DNA from: an uncultured Poribacteria bacterium
GTDB lineage: Bacteria > Poribacteria > WGA-4E > WGA-3G
Assembly (NCBI GenBank): GCA_958295855.1
Contig: OY282383.1
Span: forward strand, 440,481 to 504,480
DNA length: 64,000 nt
Direction of reading: 5' to 3'
Shown here: piece by piece, positions 9,237 through 18,711 of the stretch
Layout of the letters: each line of letters starts with the position of its first letter
Numbering within the stretch: the first letter of the stretch is position 1
Position numbers and translations under genes: made by a program
Notes under the pieces: generated by a model
The model's input: the letters and a program-made list of their open reading frames with translations, nothing else
Told to the model about the DNA's origin: nothing
Database searches by the model: none

Positions 9237-10004
9237 ATGAGAATGAGAATAAAATTATTTCTCTGCGCGATGCTCGCGCTAGGTATAGCTGTCAGTTACA
9301 GTCATGCCGAAATCGATCCGGATAGAATTGTCGGCATCTGGCTTCTGGATGAAGGCAAGGGCGATGTCGCTGAAGACACGTCCGAAAACGGGAATAAAGG
9401 CACGATCACCCAAGGTAAATGGGATAAGGGCAAGTTCGATGGTGCTGCTGAGATTAAAAAGGGTGGCACTGTCACTATTCCTATCGGTAAAGGCACAATT
9501 ATTGATAAGGTGAGTTTTATCTTGTGGCTCCAGTTTACCGATATCGGCGGCCAACAAAACTATTTTTCTATCTGGGATCAAAGCAACAATCGCTATGTCC
9601 CTTACAAAAACGACGGGAATCTGCTACGCAGCTGGACGAACAGTTGGGATATTAGCAGCGGCGTAACCGTCAAGGCAGGTACATGGTATCACGTGGCGAA
9701 TACCTACGATGGGGAAACAGTGAGCATCTACATCAATGGCGAAGAGAAAGTCTCACAAGCTGTGCCAAAGTTTGAACTTCAAGACCAGGATCAGACAGCC
9801 TGGCTAGCTACTGACAAAGGAACCGCCTTCCTCTCCGCTTGTATTATGGACGAGGTGGGCCTCTTCAACGATGCCCTCACTGAAGATGAAATCCAAGGCA
9901 TTATGAATGATGGCATTTACCACACTGCTTTTGCCGTGGAACCGTCGGATAAACTCTCCGTGCTTTGGGGAAAACTCAAGTCTTCGTTATTCCTTGCGGA
10001 TTAA
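9237..10004 (+). CDS. Secreted LamG (concanavalin A-like) domain protein
   Basis: Signal peptide (MRMRIKLFLCAMLALGIAVS, cut probably after SHA near residue 22). One LamG/laminin-G-3-like jelly roll follows: IVGIWLLDEGKG, SFILWLQF, WYHVANTYDG with SIYINGE, then IMDEVGLFNDALT. These are the landmarks of carbohydrate- or surface-binding LamG proteins. The C-terminal LSVLWGKLK tail resembles the tail of the large lamin-tail protein at 35089, which suggests a shared secretion or anchoring signal. The ATG at 9237 is chosen for AAAGGAG ten bases upstream. 255 residues. Confidence 0.86.
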   Translation: MRMRIKLFLCAMLALGIAVSYSHAEIDPDRIVGIWLLDEGKGDVAEDTSENGNKGTITQGKWDKGKFDGAAEIKKGGTVTIPIGKGTIIDKVSFILWLQFTDIGGQQNYFSIWDQSNNRYVPYKNDGNLLRSWTNSWDISSGVTVKAGTWYHVANTYDGETVSIYINGEEKVSQAVPKFELQDQDQTAWLATDKGTAFLSACIMDEVGLFNDALTEDEIQGIMNDGIYHTAFAVEPSDKLSVLWGKLKSSLFLAD

Positions 10005-10092
10005 TGAGAATACAAGATGCGTCTGGTGCTGCACTGTAGTTCTCGTCGGAGGTTTCTTATGCAAGATGCGATGGTAATTTTGGGAAGGGTTC
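10005..10092. repeat. Fragment of the CTCGTCGGAGG repeat module
   Basis: TCGTTATTCCTTGCGGATTAATG at the end of the LamG gene and GCACTGTAGTTCTCGTCGGAGG just after it match the module at 8605-8670. The last codons of the LamG gene may therefore come from the repeat. Confidence 0.55.
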
Positions 10093-10616
10093 GGTGCAGT
10101 GGCGTAAAATGTAATCAAATCTATACAAATGTAATCAAATCTATCTGAAAGAGGTCGTCTTATCTGACAGATACAGAGGATGGTGAATGGAGCGTGAGTA
10201 GCGTTTCCTACACCACGATGCGAAGTGGCACGCTGAACAGGCCTACCCCCCGTGAAAAAGGTATTTACCCTGCAAAGCAGGGCGAATACCACCTGCGGAT
10301 GAAGAGTTGGCAATGCGAATGCAGCGCCGACGGTGGAGGTGGCGATAACACCTACGTGAGACCCCTAGCCAACAACGTCTCACTACAGCATCTGAGACGA
10401 CACGACAATGGTTACGACACGTCGCGGACAGCTTAGCCGAGACGTCAAACGCCTGTGGATGCTATGTAAGCCCTACACTGGTAGGCGATGGCAGATGAAG
10501 CAGGAAGTGTGGCAACTGATGGAAGAACCTGTTAGATTTGTAAAAGGGTGATTCCCCGCTTTGCGGGGTATTACCCTCTTGGGTTTGACTAGAAATGTAT
10601 AAGTCCCACAGAGCGG
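10093..10616 (+). mobile_element. Non-autonomous IS605-type element B (no intact tnpB)
   Basis: Left end GGTGCAGTGGCGTAAAATG; right end GTATAAGTCCCACAGAGCGG. It is colinear with element A (4271-4798): GTGGCACGCTGAACAGGCC, GACGGTGGAGGTGGCGAT and CACGTCGCGGACAGCTTAGC occur in both. A GGTATT-type palindrome (10258-10292) with about 30 bp of extra sequence splits the middle, and another lies at 10545-10578. The 3' part keeps CGAGACGTCAAACGCC and the CCTAC/GTAGG hairpin found after tnpB genes. A short frame (NRPTPREK...RPLANN) is shared with element A and could be the relic of a tnpB C-terminus; this is a weak inference. Confidence 0.65.
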
Positions 10617-10931
10617 CGGTTAGTTTCATACGGCCTGGTCAGACGGCCTGGCAGAAAACCTTCTGCCTGTAGGTGTGCTTACATGAAGATTAAGAATTTA
10701 ATTCGGTTTTTTATCAATTGGGTTTCTGCTCCGATTTTTCCCAATGGTAGGTACCCCCGCTTTGCGGGGTTACCTACAGCTGTGTCAAAATGGGGTTTCT
10801 TGAGCAGGGGTAGGCACAAGGCACTACCCCTACAAGACTTGCAGCACAAACCTCCGACGAGAGCTCCAGAGTATTGTCAGACGCATCTTGCCACCTGATT
10901 GCTCCGCGAGGAATAACAAAAAACTACTTTC
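10617..10931. repeat. Repeat cluster upstream of the sulfatase 3' end
   Basis: An inverted composite repeat (10698-10802; TTTCTGCTCCGATTTTTCCC to GTCAAAATGGGGTTTC) with a CCCCGCTTTGCGGGG core, a GGTAGGCACAAGGCACTACC repeat, and the CTCCGACGAGAGCTCCAGAG module ending in TGATTGCTCCGCGAGGAAT. No gene. Confidence 0.75.
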
Positions 10932-12662
10932 TTAAATCGCCCGTTTCACATAGACATAATACGCTCCGATTGCCAATTTGCCAGTTTCATCGGCTAACAA
11001 CGTATGGAGGCGTGTCTGCCCCGCTTTGAGGTCAAACGTAAAGGTTACCCCCGTTGCATCAGGTGCAATCGCTTGCGTTCCCGACTGGTCCCCGATTCGG
11101 ATTTGCGCTGTTTTTAAGTCCAGCGCGCGCCCGCCATTGTAAAGATCGATGTGCTCACCGGGGATGCCCTCCGTAATCGCCCTGCCTTCCTCGCGGGGCC
11201 ACCGGCGCAATTCAAAACTATACTGCCCATCTTCCGGAATTTCAACTGCCCAATAGCCGTTGCACTCCAGCCCGCGGCGAATCATACCGTGATTCCACGC
11301 CTGCGCCTTGCCGTGCCAATCGTGTGTCGTTAGACACGCAACCTGTTCGTTCTGCGTACCTACCACAATCGGACACTCCTCATCAAACCGTTCCGAGACC
11401 AGGGCCCACCACGCTTCATAATGCTCGCGGAGCACCGTGACTATCTCCGGATGCTCGGCGGCGATGTCGTTGCGTTGTCCCGGGTCGAGTTGAATATCAT
11501 AAAGTTCTACCCCGTTGATGAGCCGCCACCTTTGGGACATCGTCGCGCTGTCTTTCCACTTAATCGGGTTCTCAACCCGTTGTGAATCAGTGACAATAAC
11601 CCGCTCTTCCCAGTCCGCCCCTTTATCTTTCAACGTATCTTTCAACAACGGGGCGAGGCTAACACCGTGGAAACGAGATGTTTCGGAAACTTCCAAACCA
11701 CACAGGTCAATCAGCGTCGGAAGCAGATCGATGTTAGCAGTGAGTTCATGCACCTCTCGCTTTTCCGTAAAACCGCCGCCTGGCCAATGGAGAAAGAGCG
11801 GCACGCGATGCCCACCTTCATACGGGGAACCTTTTTTGCCGCGCATCCCGGCATTGTAACCTGCCCTGACAAACTGCTGTGCATCCAGGTCGCACCCAGC
11901 CGCAGAACCGTTATCGGTCATGAAGATGAGAAGCGTGTTTTCCTCAAGCCCAAGCACTTTGAGATGATGCCGCAGCCTCGCCATGTTGTCGTCAATGTTG
12001 GTAATCATCCCGTAAAAATTCGCACGCTCTTGCGGTACACCTTTCCTACGGTAGACCTCGCTATAGGCATCAGGAACGCGGAACGGACCATGGGGTGCAT
12101 TGGTAGACAGATAGCATAAAAACGGGCGATTCTGGTTTCTCTCAATAAACGCCATTGCCTCTTGAAACCAGACATCGGTGCAATACCCTTCAAACGGGTG
12201 TTCAGACCCGTTGCTAAAATAGGTATCGTCAAAATAGTCATTTCCCCAATAGTCAGGTGTTTGACTGATACCGCCGCCTCCGTGATAGAGTGCTTCTTCG
12301 AAACCGCGGTCGTGTGGACGGAACGGGTAGTTATCGCCGAGGTGCCATTTGCCGAACATGCCTGTTTTATAAGCGTTGCGTCGGAAGATATCCGCCATCG
12401 TGACCTCGTCGCTGCGGAGGAGCGAGCGTCCACCGATGGTATGCCACACGCCTGCGGAGTTGCAGTATCGCCCGGTCATGATGCCTGCGCGCGTGGGTGA
12501 GCAGGTGGGCCCGACATGCAGATTCTGCAGCTGCACGCTCTCTTGTGCAAGCGCGTCCAGATTGGGCGTGTTGATAACGGGATTTCCGGTACTTCCCAAA
12601 TCGCCGTAGCCCTGGTCGTCCGTAATGACGAAGACGAGGTTTGGTGTCATCTGTTGTGTCAA
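10932..12662 (-). CDS. Sulfatase (arylsulfatase-type, formylglycine-dependent)
   Basis: Hydrolyses sulfate esters. The maturation motif CSPTR with C54 (converted to formylglycine) and R58 is intact, as are the N-terminal metal ligands D15-D16 (VITDDQGYGDLG), the KWHLG segment and the downstream metal site TDNGSAAG. No signal peptide is visible, unlike many secreted sulfatases, so it may act in the cytosol on imported substrate. The TTG start at 12662 has GGAG eight bases upstream; an ATG four codons later is the alternative. At 576 residues it includes an additional C-terminal beta-rich region. The natural substrate, perhaps a sulfated polysaccharide, is an inference. Confidence 0.95.
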   Translation of the reverse strand: MTQQMTPNLVFVITDDQGYGDLGSTGNPVINTPNLDALAQESVQLQNLHVGPTCSPTRAGIMTGRYCNSAGVWHTIGGRSLLRSDEVTMADIFRRNAYKTGMFGKWHLGDNYPFRPHDRGFEEALYHGGGGISQTPDYWGNDYFDDTYFSNGSEHPFEGYCTDVWFQEAMAFIERNQNRPFLCYLSTNAPHGPFRVPDAYSEVYRRKGVPQERANFYGMITNIDDNMARLRHHLKVLGLEENTLLIFMTDNGSAAGCDLDAQQFVRAGYNAGMRGKKGSPYEGGHRVPLFLHWPGGGFTEKREVHELTANIDLLPTLIDLCGLEVSETSRFHGVSLAPLLKDTLKDKGADWEERVIVTDSQRVENPIKWKDSATMSQRWRLINGVELYDIQLDPGQRNDIAAEHPEIVTVLREHYEAWWALVSERFDEECPIVVGTQNEQVACLTTHDWHGKAQAWNHGMIRRGLECNGYWAVEIPEDGQYSFELRRWPREEGRAITEGIPGEHIDLYNGGRALDLKTAQIRIGDQSGTQAIAPDATGVTFTFDLKAGQTRLHTLLADETGKLAIGAYYVYVKRAI

Positions 12663-12811
12663 GATAATGTCTCCTTTATTTTCTTTTTGATAAGCACCTT
12701 TTCATAAAATTATGCGGCGTTTGTAGTCGCGCAATTCATTGCTAAATCAACGTCAAGTGCGCGTGTGGCATTTGATGCCTCCCACAAGAAACCTCTCCCA
12801 TCAAGAGGCAG

Positions 12812-14179
12812 TTAGCGTAAAACACCTTGTGTTTTCAATCGTGCAATCAACTCGGCTTGTGTGCCTTGTCCCTTTGTGGAGTTGCAGGCACCGCAGAGGA
12901 GTTGTAGGTTGTCCGCGTGGTCGGTGCCGCCGTGCGATTTTGGGACGAGGTGATCAACCGTCATGTTCCGAAACGGAAATTGTGTTCTGCATCCGTTACA
13001 CAAGCCTTCCTGCCTCCCAAACAAGGTATGCTTATGTGTACGGTAATTGGGTAGCTTCTCACTCCGTTTCGGGATGTCCGTTCGGTGGATAACATTTCCT
13101 AAGATGCCGATCTCATTCTCTAACCGCATACGCACAAGGTCGACCGCTTTAGGGGATATGTCTATGCCGATCCAGTGCCGTTGTAGCCGTTCTGCTGCAA
13201 CACAAGTTGTGGCACACCCACAGAACGGGTCTAATATGACATCGCCTGGATTGCTACTCGCCTTGATGATACGTTCTAATAACGCTATGGGTTTTTGCGT
13301 GGGGTAGCCAGTGCGTTCTTTCGCTAATGCAGGTTGGATATCTAACCACAAGTTATCCGCATATTTGCCCTTTTTTAGCCGTAATTTCCGATACACTTTT
13401 CCATTGGCAAATTCAAGAGCACCTTCCTCGTCCAATTTTTGTAATGTTGATAATTTTACAGTCCATCCGCTTGGATGTGGAGGGTAAAATCCTTTATATT
13501 CATAGCAAAGATTTGGACGTTCTCCTAATCCTGGCGGTCTGAATGGGTTGCGTCTTGCATATTTCCCCTTAGAGTCTGTGAACTTAAATTTTTTCAGATA
13601 TTCTTCACTAAAGGGGATTATATCAGATTCAATGTCAAATTTACTTTCAGGATAGGCATAGTAGAAAATTTGGTCCGTTGAATTTCCGTAAGATTTTGCT
13701 TTATGTTGGGCAGTTTTTCCTGCTCCGTGTATTCGTTGCCACACAATCTCATTCCGAAAGTTATCTTTACCAAACACACTATCCATAAGCATTTTGAGAT
13801 AATGGCTCGCAGTCGCATCGCAGTGCAGGTATATGCTGCCTGGCTTTTTCAAGACGCGTTTCATCTCTAGCAACCGCACCGCCATCATGATGAGGTAAGA
13901 CTTCATGCCTTTGCCATGTGTCAACTCAGCTGCGTATATCGCCTGATACAACGCAGGCTCGCGGTCGGCTATTTCGCCATGCCATGCGTTGTCTATATCG
14001 GACAGCGTCCAGGTGTCCTTGAATGCTGCGCCCGCGGCTTCGCTGCCGATGGGTGCAGCGTAATTACGATTGGAATTGAAGGGCGGGTCCAGATAGATCA
14101 GATCCACGGAGTCGGTATCTATGCCCCGCAGGATGGCCAAGTTGTCATTTGAGAAGATGGTTCGGTTTTGGACATTCAT
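12812..14179 (-). CDS. DNA methyltransferase fused to HNH endonuclease
   Basis: An amino-methyltransferase in beta-class order: catalytic motif IV DPPF at residues 31-34, a target-recognition region (about 150-300), then the AdoMet motif DPFCGC followed by WIGIDIS. A C-terminal HNH domain begins about residue 394: CNGC, VDHLVPKSHGG, NLQLLCGACNSTKG. It has two CxxC pairs and the D-H catalytic pair. Methylation and cleavage in one chain suggest a compact restriction-modification enzyme. MTase-HNH fusions are known, so the architecture is not new. A related MTase core with a different nuclease is at 51924. Neither has a separate restriction gene beside it. Confidence 0.93.
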   Translation of the reverse strand: MNVQNRTIFSNDNLAILRGIDTDSVDLIYLDPPFNSNRNYAAPIGSEAAGAAFKDTWTLSDIDNAWHGEIADREPALYQAIYAAELTHGKGMKSYLIMMAVRLLEMKRVLKKPGSIYLHCDATASHYLKMLMDSVFGKDNFRNEIVWQRIHGAGKTAQHKAKSYGNSTDQIFYYAYPESKFDIESDIIPFSEEYLKKFKFTDSKGKYARRNPFRPPGLGERPNLCYEYKGFYPPHPSGWTVKLSTLQKLDEEGALEFANGKVYRKLRLKKGKYADNLWLDIQPALAKERTGYPTQKPIALLERIIKASSNPGDVILDPFCGCATTCVAAERLQRHWIGIDISPKAVDLVRMRLENEIGILGNVIHRTDIPKRSEKLPNYRTHKHTLFGRQEGLCNGCRTQFPFRNMTVDHLVPKSHGGTDHADNLQLLCGACNSTKGQGTQAELIARLKTQGVLR

Positions 14180-14557
14180 GGTTTTTGTTAGTTCTCAGTA
14201 ATCGGTTGTTGATTGTGGCATCTTGCTTCCCGCCCACCCTGTTCCTTTGGGAGGCGTATTTGCGGTGCGACGTGCATTCAACGCCGATTATACATCGGAC
14301 TTATAAAACTCTCCCACAAGTAGCACGGGCTTTTCTATAGCAAGTTTCGGCTTGCAAGCTACGCCGAAATGACGCGACTATAAACGTTGATACTTTTAAA
14401 ATCCGCGTCATTCCGCGTTATCCGCGATAATCCGCGATTCAGACGAGCACACGCCCAAATGCGCCGTGCATTCAGACAGTCATCCGGCTTACAAGGTTTC
14501 CCCCCTACAAGAAAGAATAACAAATTTAGTCACGTGCTTTGCACGTGATAAAATGCC
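14180..14557. repeat. Gene-free stretch with short dispersed repeats
   Basis: Contains GGTGCGACGTGCATTCA, a hairpin AGCAAGTTTCGGCTTGCAAG, the CCGCGATAATCCGCGATTC repeat also abundant at 34.4-35.0 kb, and GTCACGTGCTTTGCACGTGAT close to the aspC stop, which could act as a hairpin terminator. No coding sequence. Confidence 0.6.
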
Positions 14558-15745
14558 TTATTGCAACGCCGCCTTAATCCGATCTAAGCCCCGATTAATC
14601 TCTGTCAACGACGTAGCGAAGGAGAGGCGCAAATGATTGTCTGCCCCGAAACCGTTGCCCGGCACAACCCCGACTCCCGCTGAATTGAGCAGATAATCGG
14701 TGATGTCCATTGAATTTTTTACTTTTTTTCCATCAAGGGTTCGTCCATAGTGTTCGGAAAAATCGGGGAAAATGTAGAACGCGCCCTGCGGCTTGACATA
14801 ACTCACACCCTCAATCTCATCAAAGCGTTGGCATATCACATCGCGGCGTTCCTCAAATGCCTGTCGCATCTCTTCAACAGCATCTTGCGGCGCAGTTAAT
14901 GCGGCAACAGCAGCTTTCTGTGCAATTGAGGTGGGGTTGGACGTACTGTGCGATTGGATGCGCGACATCGCCTGAATTGCGTCTTCAGGTCCTGCGGTAT
15001 ACCCGATGCGCCACCCCGTCATCGAGTAGGCTTTAGACACCCCGTTGACGACAAAGGTGATCGCTTTCGTCTCCTCATTGAACGAAGCTAGGCTCTGATG
15101 CTTGACACCGTCGTAGAGCAGTGCTTCATAAATTTCATCAGAAATGAGATATACCTGATGTTTGACAGCAAGTGCCGCAATCTGTTTGAGCGTGTCCACA
15201 TCATACGTGGTGCCGGTGGGATTGCTGGGACTATTGACGAGAATCGCCTTCGTCTTCGGCGTTATCGCCGCTTCGACCTGCTCTGGTGCCATGCAAAAGT
15301 TTTGCGCGGGTGTTGTCTCAATGACGCGCGGCACTGCACCCGCGAGTTTAATCTGCTCTGGGTAGCTCACCCAATATGGCGCGGCGAAGATGACTTCGTC
15401 ACCCGGGTCGCAGATTGCTTGCAAGATGTTATAGATAGTATGCTTGGCACCGCACGAGACGATGACCTGGGCGGTGCTATAGTTTAGCCCATTGTCCCCC
15501 TTGAATTTCTCTGTGATTGCCTCCCGGAGCTCGGGGGTGCCGGGGACAGGGGTGTACTTCGTAAACCCTGCATCGAGTGCGGCGACTGCGGCGGCTTTGA
15601 TATAGTCAGGCGTGTCAAAATCGGGTTCACCCGCACCGAACTTGACGACATCTACCCCATCAGCGATCAACGCGTTAATTTTTGCGGTGATCGCCAAGGT
15701 GGACGATGGCGTTACATTTTGACTCCGTTGTGATAATGAAATCAT
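14558..15745 (-). CDS. Aspartate aminotransferase, class I/II
   Basis: PLP enzyme that moves the amino group between aspartate and 2-oxoglutarate. The PLP-binding lysine K238 lies in SKAYSMTGWRIGY, with NSPSNPTG (about 171) and ISDEIYE (about 201) as cofactor and substrate contacts; 395 residues is the family size. Its ATG overlaps the stop of the upstream PrimPol-nuclease gene (ATGA), and its GGAG lies inside that gene, so the two are translationally coupled. Pairing of a housekeeping enzyme with a nuclease gene suggests the nuclease genes were inserted upstream of an existing aspC. Related PLP enzymes with other substrates cannot be excluded. Confidence 0.93.
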   Translation of the reverse strand: MISLSQRSQNVTPSSTLAITAKINALIADGVDVVKFGAGEPDFDTPDYIKAAAVAALDAGFTKYTPVPGTPELREAITEKFKGDNGLNYSTAQVIVSCGAKHTIYNILQAICDPGDEVIFAAPYWVSYPEQIKLAGAVPRVIETTPAQNFCMAPEQVEAAITPKTKAILVNSPSNPTGTTYDVDTLKQIAALAVKHQVYLISDEIYEALLYDGVKHQSLASFNEETKAITFVVNGVSKAYSMTGWRIGYTAGPEDAIQAMSRIQSHSTSNPTSIAQKAAVAALTAPQDAVEEMRQAFEERRDVICQRFDEIEGVSYVKPQGAFYIFPDFSEHYGRTLDGKKVKNSMDITDYLLNSAGVGVVPGNGFGADNHLRLSFATSLTEINRGLDRIKAALQ

Positions 15746-17925
15746 TGTTTCTCCTTTGAAGATAGATTTTTGAGCCAGTTTATGGTCTTTCTCTTATTTG
15801 ACAAAACAATTTTCTCCACGGTCAACTCTGTGATGAACATCGTGGCAAATAGTACAAGCATCGTAATGATTGCATCTCCGGGCCCGCTGAACACATCCAT
15901 CACTCTACCTGCTATCGTCACTACCGCTGCCGGAATTAATGCCACGAAAAAGTATTTTATTCCAATTTTGCGTTTCAGGTCGGACTTCTGTTTGTTTCGT
16001 AGGTTAATTTCGCCTTCAAGTCGTTCACAAGTGGTATGCATGTCCTTCTCGGTTTGTTTAAGTTCCCTAATTTTGGTTTCTAATCCAGATTTCTGTTTGC
16101 CGAGCCGTGCGGTTTCTATTTCCAATTGTTTGCGGGTAGTATCTATGTGACGCTTTTTTTTGTCAAATTCTGCGATTTCGGTTGCTAGTTCAGATATCCG
16201 ATCGTCTAACTGCTCGATTTCTCCTTTAAGTTTTTCGCAAGTTGCCTGCTTATCGCGCTCGGTCTGCATAAGTTTCTTGATTCTAGTCTGTAATTGATAA
16301 CTTTCTAACTTCCCGAGTTGTTCACTAAGCGGCTCAATTTTCTCTTGCAATTCGCGCTCGGTTTGGATAATTTTCTCGATTTCGGATGCCAGCTCGTTAC
16401 GCTGTTCACCCAGAATCCGGACTGCCTCGTGCAGTTGCAATTTTGCTTGGATTAACTGCCCAATTTGCTCTTTAAGGTGTGAGTGTTCTTCAGTTTTCCT
16501 ATTGATCACCTTCTCGGTTTGCGTGAGTTGCGATCTCAGATGTGAGTTGTCTCTTTCTAACTGTTCGCGGGTAACTTGCAGACCTTGCAATTCTCGTTCA
16601 AAATTCTTGACTTCCCCGCTCAGACCCGTTTTCTGTGCTTTTAACGATTCAAACCGCTCTTGATGCCTTCTCATCTCATCTTCTAATGCTTGAATCTCAT
16701 CTACAAGCAGGGCTCGTTCACCTAAGCGTTCAACAACTGCGGACTCAAATTCAGAAAGATCTATAGAACTGAATTGGTGCCCCCGTCGATTCTCATAAAA
16801 TTCCCAATTGGCGAGGTTTGTACTATTCGCAAAAATGCCAAAGCGTGTGTCGGTTGCGGATAGGTAAGACTTTAACTGTTCAATTCCGTTATCTCTGATT
16901 CCTCCTCGTTTGCACTCTGCAATGGCAGCTAAGTTTTCTTGTTGATCAAGAAGGACGACATCTGGGCGCGGTGTATAAGTACCAATATCAATTTCATATT
17001 CACGCATTGCAGAAAATCCGCTTCTCTGAAATTTGGAGAAATAGTTACAAACTTCTTCCACCACGCTAGATTCAGGCTCTCCCGCATAATAACACTTGGA
17101 GCACAGTTCATATTTTGGTTCACACTTCTTACCGCATCGGCTGCACCGGGGCTCACTCTGATATCGTGTTTTTGCTTGTTGTGTAGCAGGTATATCTTCC
17201 TCAGTAGGCTCGGGTCCTGACGACCCGTTATATGATAGATTTCTGCTAACCTCTGATAGAGACCATTCGCTGAGAACATCTAGTACTGTCTGAGCAGAAG
17301 TAATAGACTCAACCTTTTTTAAGCATTGAGTTGTAACCGTGAAGTATTGACCTCGCCGATAGACTTCTATCTCTCCACCTGCGAATTTTAGGATGCTGAA
17401 TCCTGTAGTTCTCTCAGTTTTGAAATATCTATCAGCTATAGTCCCTTTTACCCAAACCTTTACGCCCGTACCAGAAGGAGAGACTTCAGCATATCCTCCG
17501 AGTTGGTCTATGAAAAATTGATACTCTTCACGGATGTGACCTGTTTCAGGGTTACGGCAGTTGTCAAAGTCAACACCACTGAGCCCGTCCTCTTTTGAAA
17601 AAACAAAGCCGATGCCATCAATGTGCTGATAGGTTTCCACACACCGCAAAGCGGTTGTTAAGTCAGACCAATGTGAGTCGCAAGTTTTCATAACTCTTTG
17701 CTTTGGATTCTTCGTCTGATAAGGCACTTTATCTGGTCCGAATCTCCCGTTTCCCGGCTGATGAACTTCGTAAGACCAGACTACCCACTGATCTAAGTCA
17801 GCTAGTTCTGGGGGTATAACGTCAGGACAAAGAGGATACTGCTGTTGCAAAAGCTTTAAACGTCGAACCTCTTTATCACACTCATTGAATGAGTGAAAAA
17901 TCTTAGCCTTTTTCAACTGACTCAA
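15742..17925 (-). CDS. PrimPol / zinc ribbon / PD-(D/E)XK nuclease / coiled-coil / two-TM fusion protein
   Basis: 727 residues with an unusual domain series. Residues ~40-220 resemble the primase-polymerase domain of the NrS-1/phage type: DLDQWVVW, GVDFDN with D119 and D121 as the AEP acidic pair, SPSGTGVKVWV, and IEVYRRGQYFTVT. The histidine usual in the SGTGLH motif is replaced by K, so polymerase activity is uncertain. Residues 261-278 form a zinc ribbon (C261, C264, C275, C278). Residues ~290-400 hold a restriction-type nuclease with E309/E311, D322 (RPDVVLLD) and E337-x-K339 (AECK). A long coiled coil (about 400-655) follows, then two hydrophobic helices (about 658-676 and 684-704) near the C-terminus. 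The TTG start lies 4 bp after the stop of the small nuclease gene upstream. Membrane-tethered DNA sensing or cleavage is inference. Confidence 0.78.
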   Translation of the reverse strand: MSQLKKAKIFHSFNECDKEVRRLKLLQQQYPLCPDVIPPELADLDQWVVWSYEVHQPGNGRFGPDKVPYQTKNPKQRVMKTCDSHWSDLTTALRCVETYQHIDGIGFVFSKEDGLSGVDFDNCRNPETGHIREEYQFFIDQLGGYAEVSPSGTGVKVWVKGTIADRYFKTERTTGFSILKFAGGEIEVYRRGQYFTVTTQCLKKVESITSAQTVLDVLSEWSLSEVSRNLSYNGSSGPEPTEEDIPATQQAKTRYQSEPRCSRCGKKCEPKYELCSKCYYAGEPESSVVEEVCNYFSKFQRSGFSAMREYEIDIGTYTPRPDVVLLDQQENLAAIAECKRGGIRDNGIEQLKSYLSATDTRFGIFANSTNLANWEFYENRRGHQFSSIDLSEFESAVVERLGERALLVDEIQALEDEMRRHQERFESLKAQKTGLSGEVKNFERELQGLQVTREQLERDNSHLRSQLTQTEKVINRKTEEHSHLKEQIGQLIQAKLQLHEAVRILGEQRNELASEIEKIIQTERELQEKIEPLSEQLGKLESYQLQTRIKKLMQTERDKQATCEKLKGEIEQLDDRISELATEIAEFDKKKRHIDTTRKQLEIETARLGKQKSGLETKIRELKQTEKDMHTTCERLEGEINLRNKQKSDLKRKIGIKYFFVALIPAAVVTIAGRVMDVFSGPGDAIITMLVLFATMFITELTVEKIVLSNKRKTINWLKNLSSKEKQ

Positions 17926-17929
17926 CTAT

Positions 17930-18469
17930 TCAGTCCCTTTGCTGTTTTGCACGTCTTGCGAGTTGTCTGCGTCTCGCATAACTTGCCCGGCTACTGTAAG
18001 TAGGTTTAAGTCGTTGGGGACTTCCAACAAGCCTCGCCTCAAATTGTGAACGCGTAATGTCGTTGAAACGATTCTGGCCTAGATTCCCATAAAAAGTCCA
18101 CACATCAGGTTTTATGCTGTTGGCAAATATCCCGAAAGGCGTAGCTGTTGCACAGAGATAAGACTTCAATTGCTCAATTCCGTAGCCTACGTATCCAACT
18201 CGCTTGCACTCTGCAATCGCAGCGAAACTTCCTTTGCTGTCAACAAGCACAACATCTGCACGACGCGTGTCAGCCCCCATCTGAACTTCACGTTCTGTCT
18301 CTATAAAAAACTCAGGAAACTCCGCCCTGGAGAAATAGCGGCCAACTGCTTCTACGACTCTGGCTTCATGTGGTGCTTCTGCATAGCACTCAGGGCACAA
18401 TGTGAAGCGCGGATAACGAGGTTGAGAACGCGAGTGCCGGCAGCAAAACACTTCGTTTAGGTTTCTCAT
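17930..18469 (-). CDS. Stand-alone zinc-ribbon PD-(D/E)XK nuclease
   Basis: A 179-residue protein whose core matches the nuclease part of the downstream fusion protein. Shared features are a CPEC half-ribbon (C25, C28; C9-C10 could complete it), E57/E59, D72 in RADVVLVD, E87-x-K89 in AIAECKR, then GIEQLKSYL and FGIFANS. This resembles the HSDR_N-type nuclease domain of type I restriction subunits. The basic C-terminus (YARRRQLARRAKQQRD) may bind nucleic acid. First gene of a compact operon with the PrimPol fusion (4-bp gap) and aspartate aminotransferase. No methyltransferase or helicase accompanies it. The two nucleases may be partners or paralogues that formed by duplication. Confidence 0.75.
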   Translation of the reverse strand: MRNLNEVFCCRHSRSQPRYPRFTLCPECYAEAPHEARVVEAVGRYFSRAEFPEFFIETEREVQMGADTRRADVVLVDSKGSFAAIAECKRVGYVGYGIEQLKSYLCATATPFGIFANSIKPDVWTFYGNLGQNRFNDITRSQFEARLVGSPQRLKPTYSSRASYARRRQLARRAKQQRD

Positions 18470-18711
18470 AATGTCTTCTCTAGTTCCTTTAGCAAATCCG
18501 CTGTCCCTCTGCTGGACACAATACCTTGACGCGACTAAAACGTTGGAGGTGCCTCTTTTTTGATGAAGATAAAAATAATTAGGTAATTCCGCGTCCGAGG
18601 GTTCAACAACACCAACCCCCTCTTATCCTGGAAATCTTAGAATCCTGCAAATCCTGATTCAGACAACCAACCGTACCCGCATCTATCAAGATAGATAGGT
18701 TACAACATGGC
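18470..18711. other. Spacer with a decayed DnaJ-like 3' end
   Basis: The stretch 18470-18520 (AATGTCTTCTCTAGTTCC, AGCAAATCCGCTGTCCC) aligns with the last codons of the dnaJ-like gene at 20048-20090 and lies in the same position relative to the next start codon. The rest (AATTCCGCGTCCGAGGGTTC, AATCCTGATTCAGAC) is dispersed repeat. No promoter is obvious. Confidence 0.45.

Noticed and set aside
12812..14179. Frameshifted join of two genes as an explanation for methyltransferase-HNH
   Set aside because: The frame is continuous, linker and HNH motifs are intact, and similar fusions are a known family.
15742..17925. Reverse transcriptase or retron-like function for the large fusion protein
   Set aside because: No YxDD or RT fingers/palm motifs; the DxD, SGTG and YFTVT segments fit a PrimPol-type domain instead.
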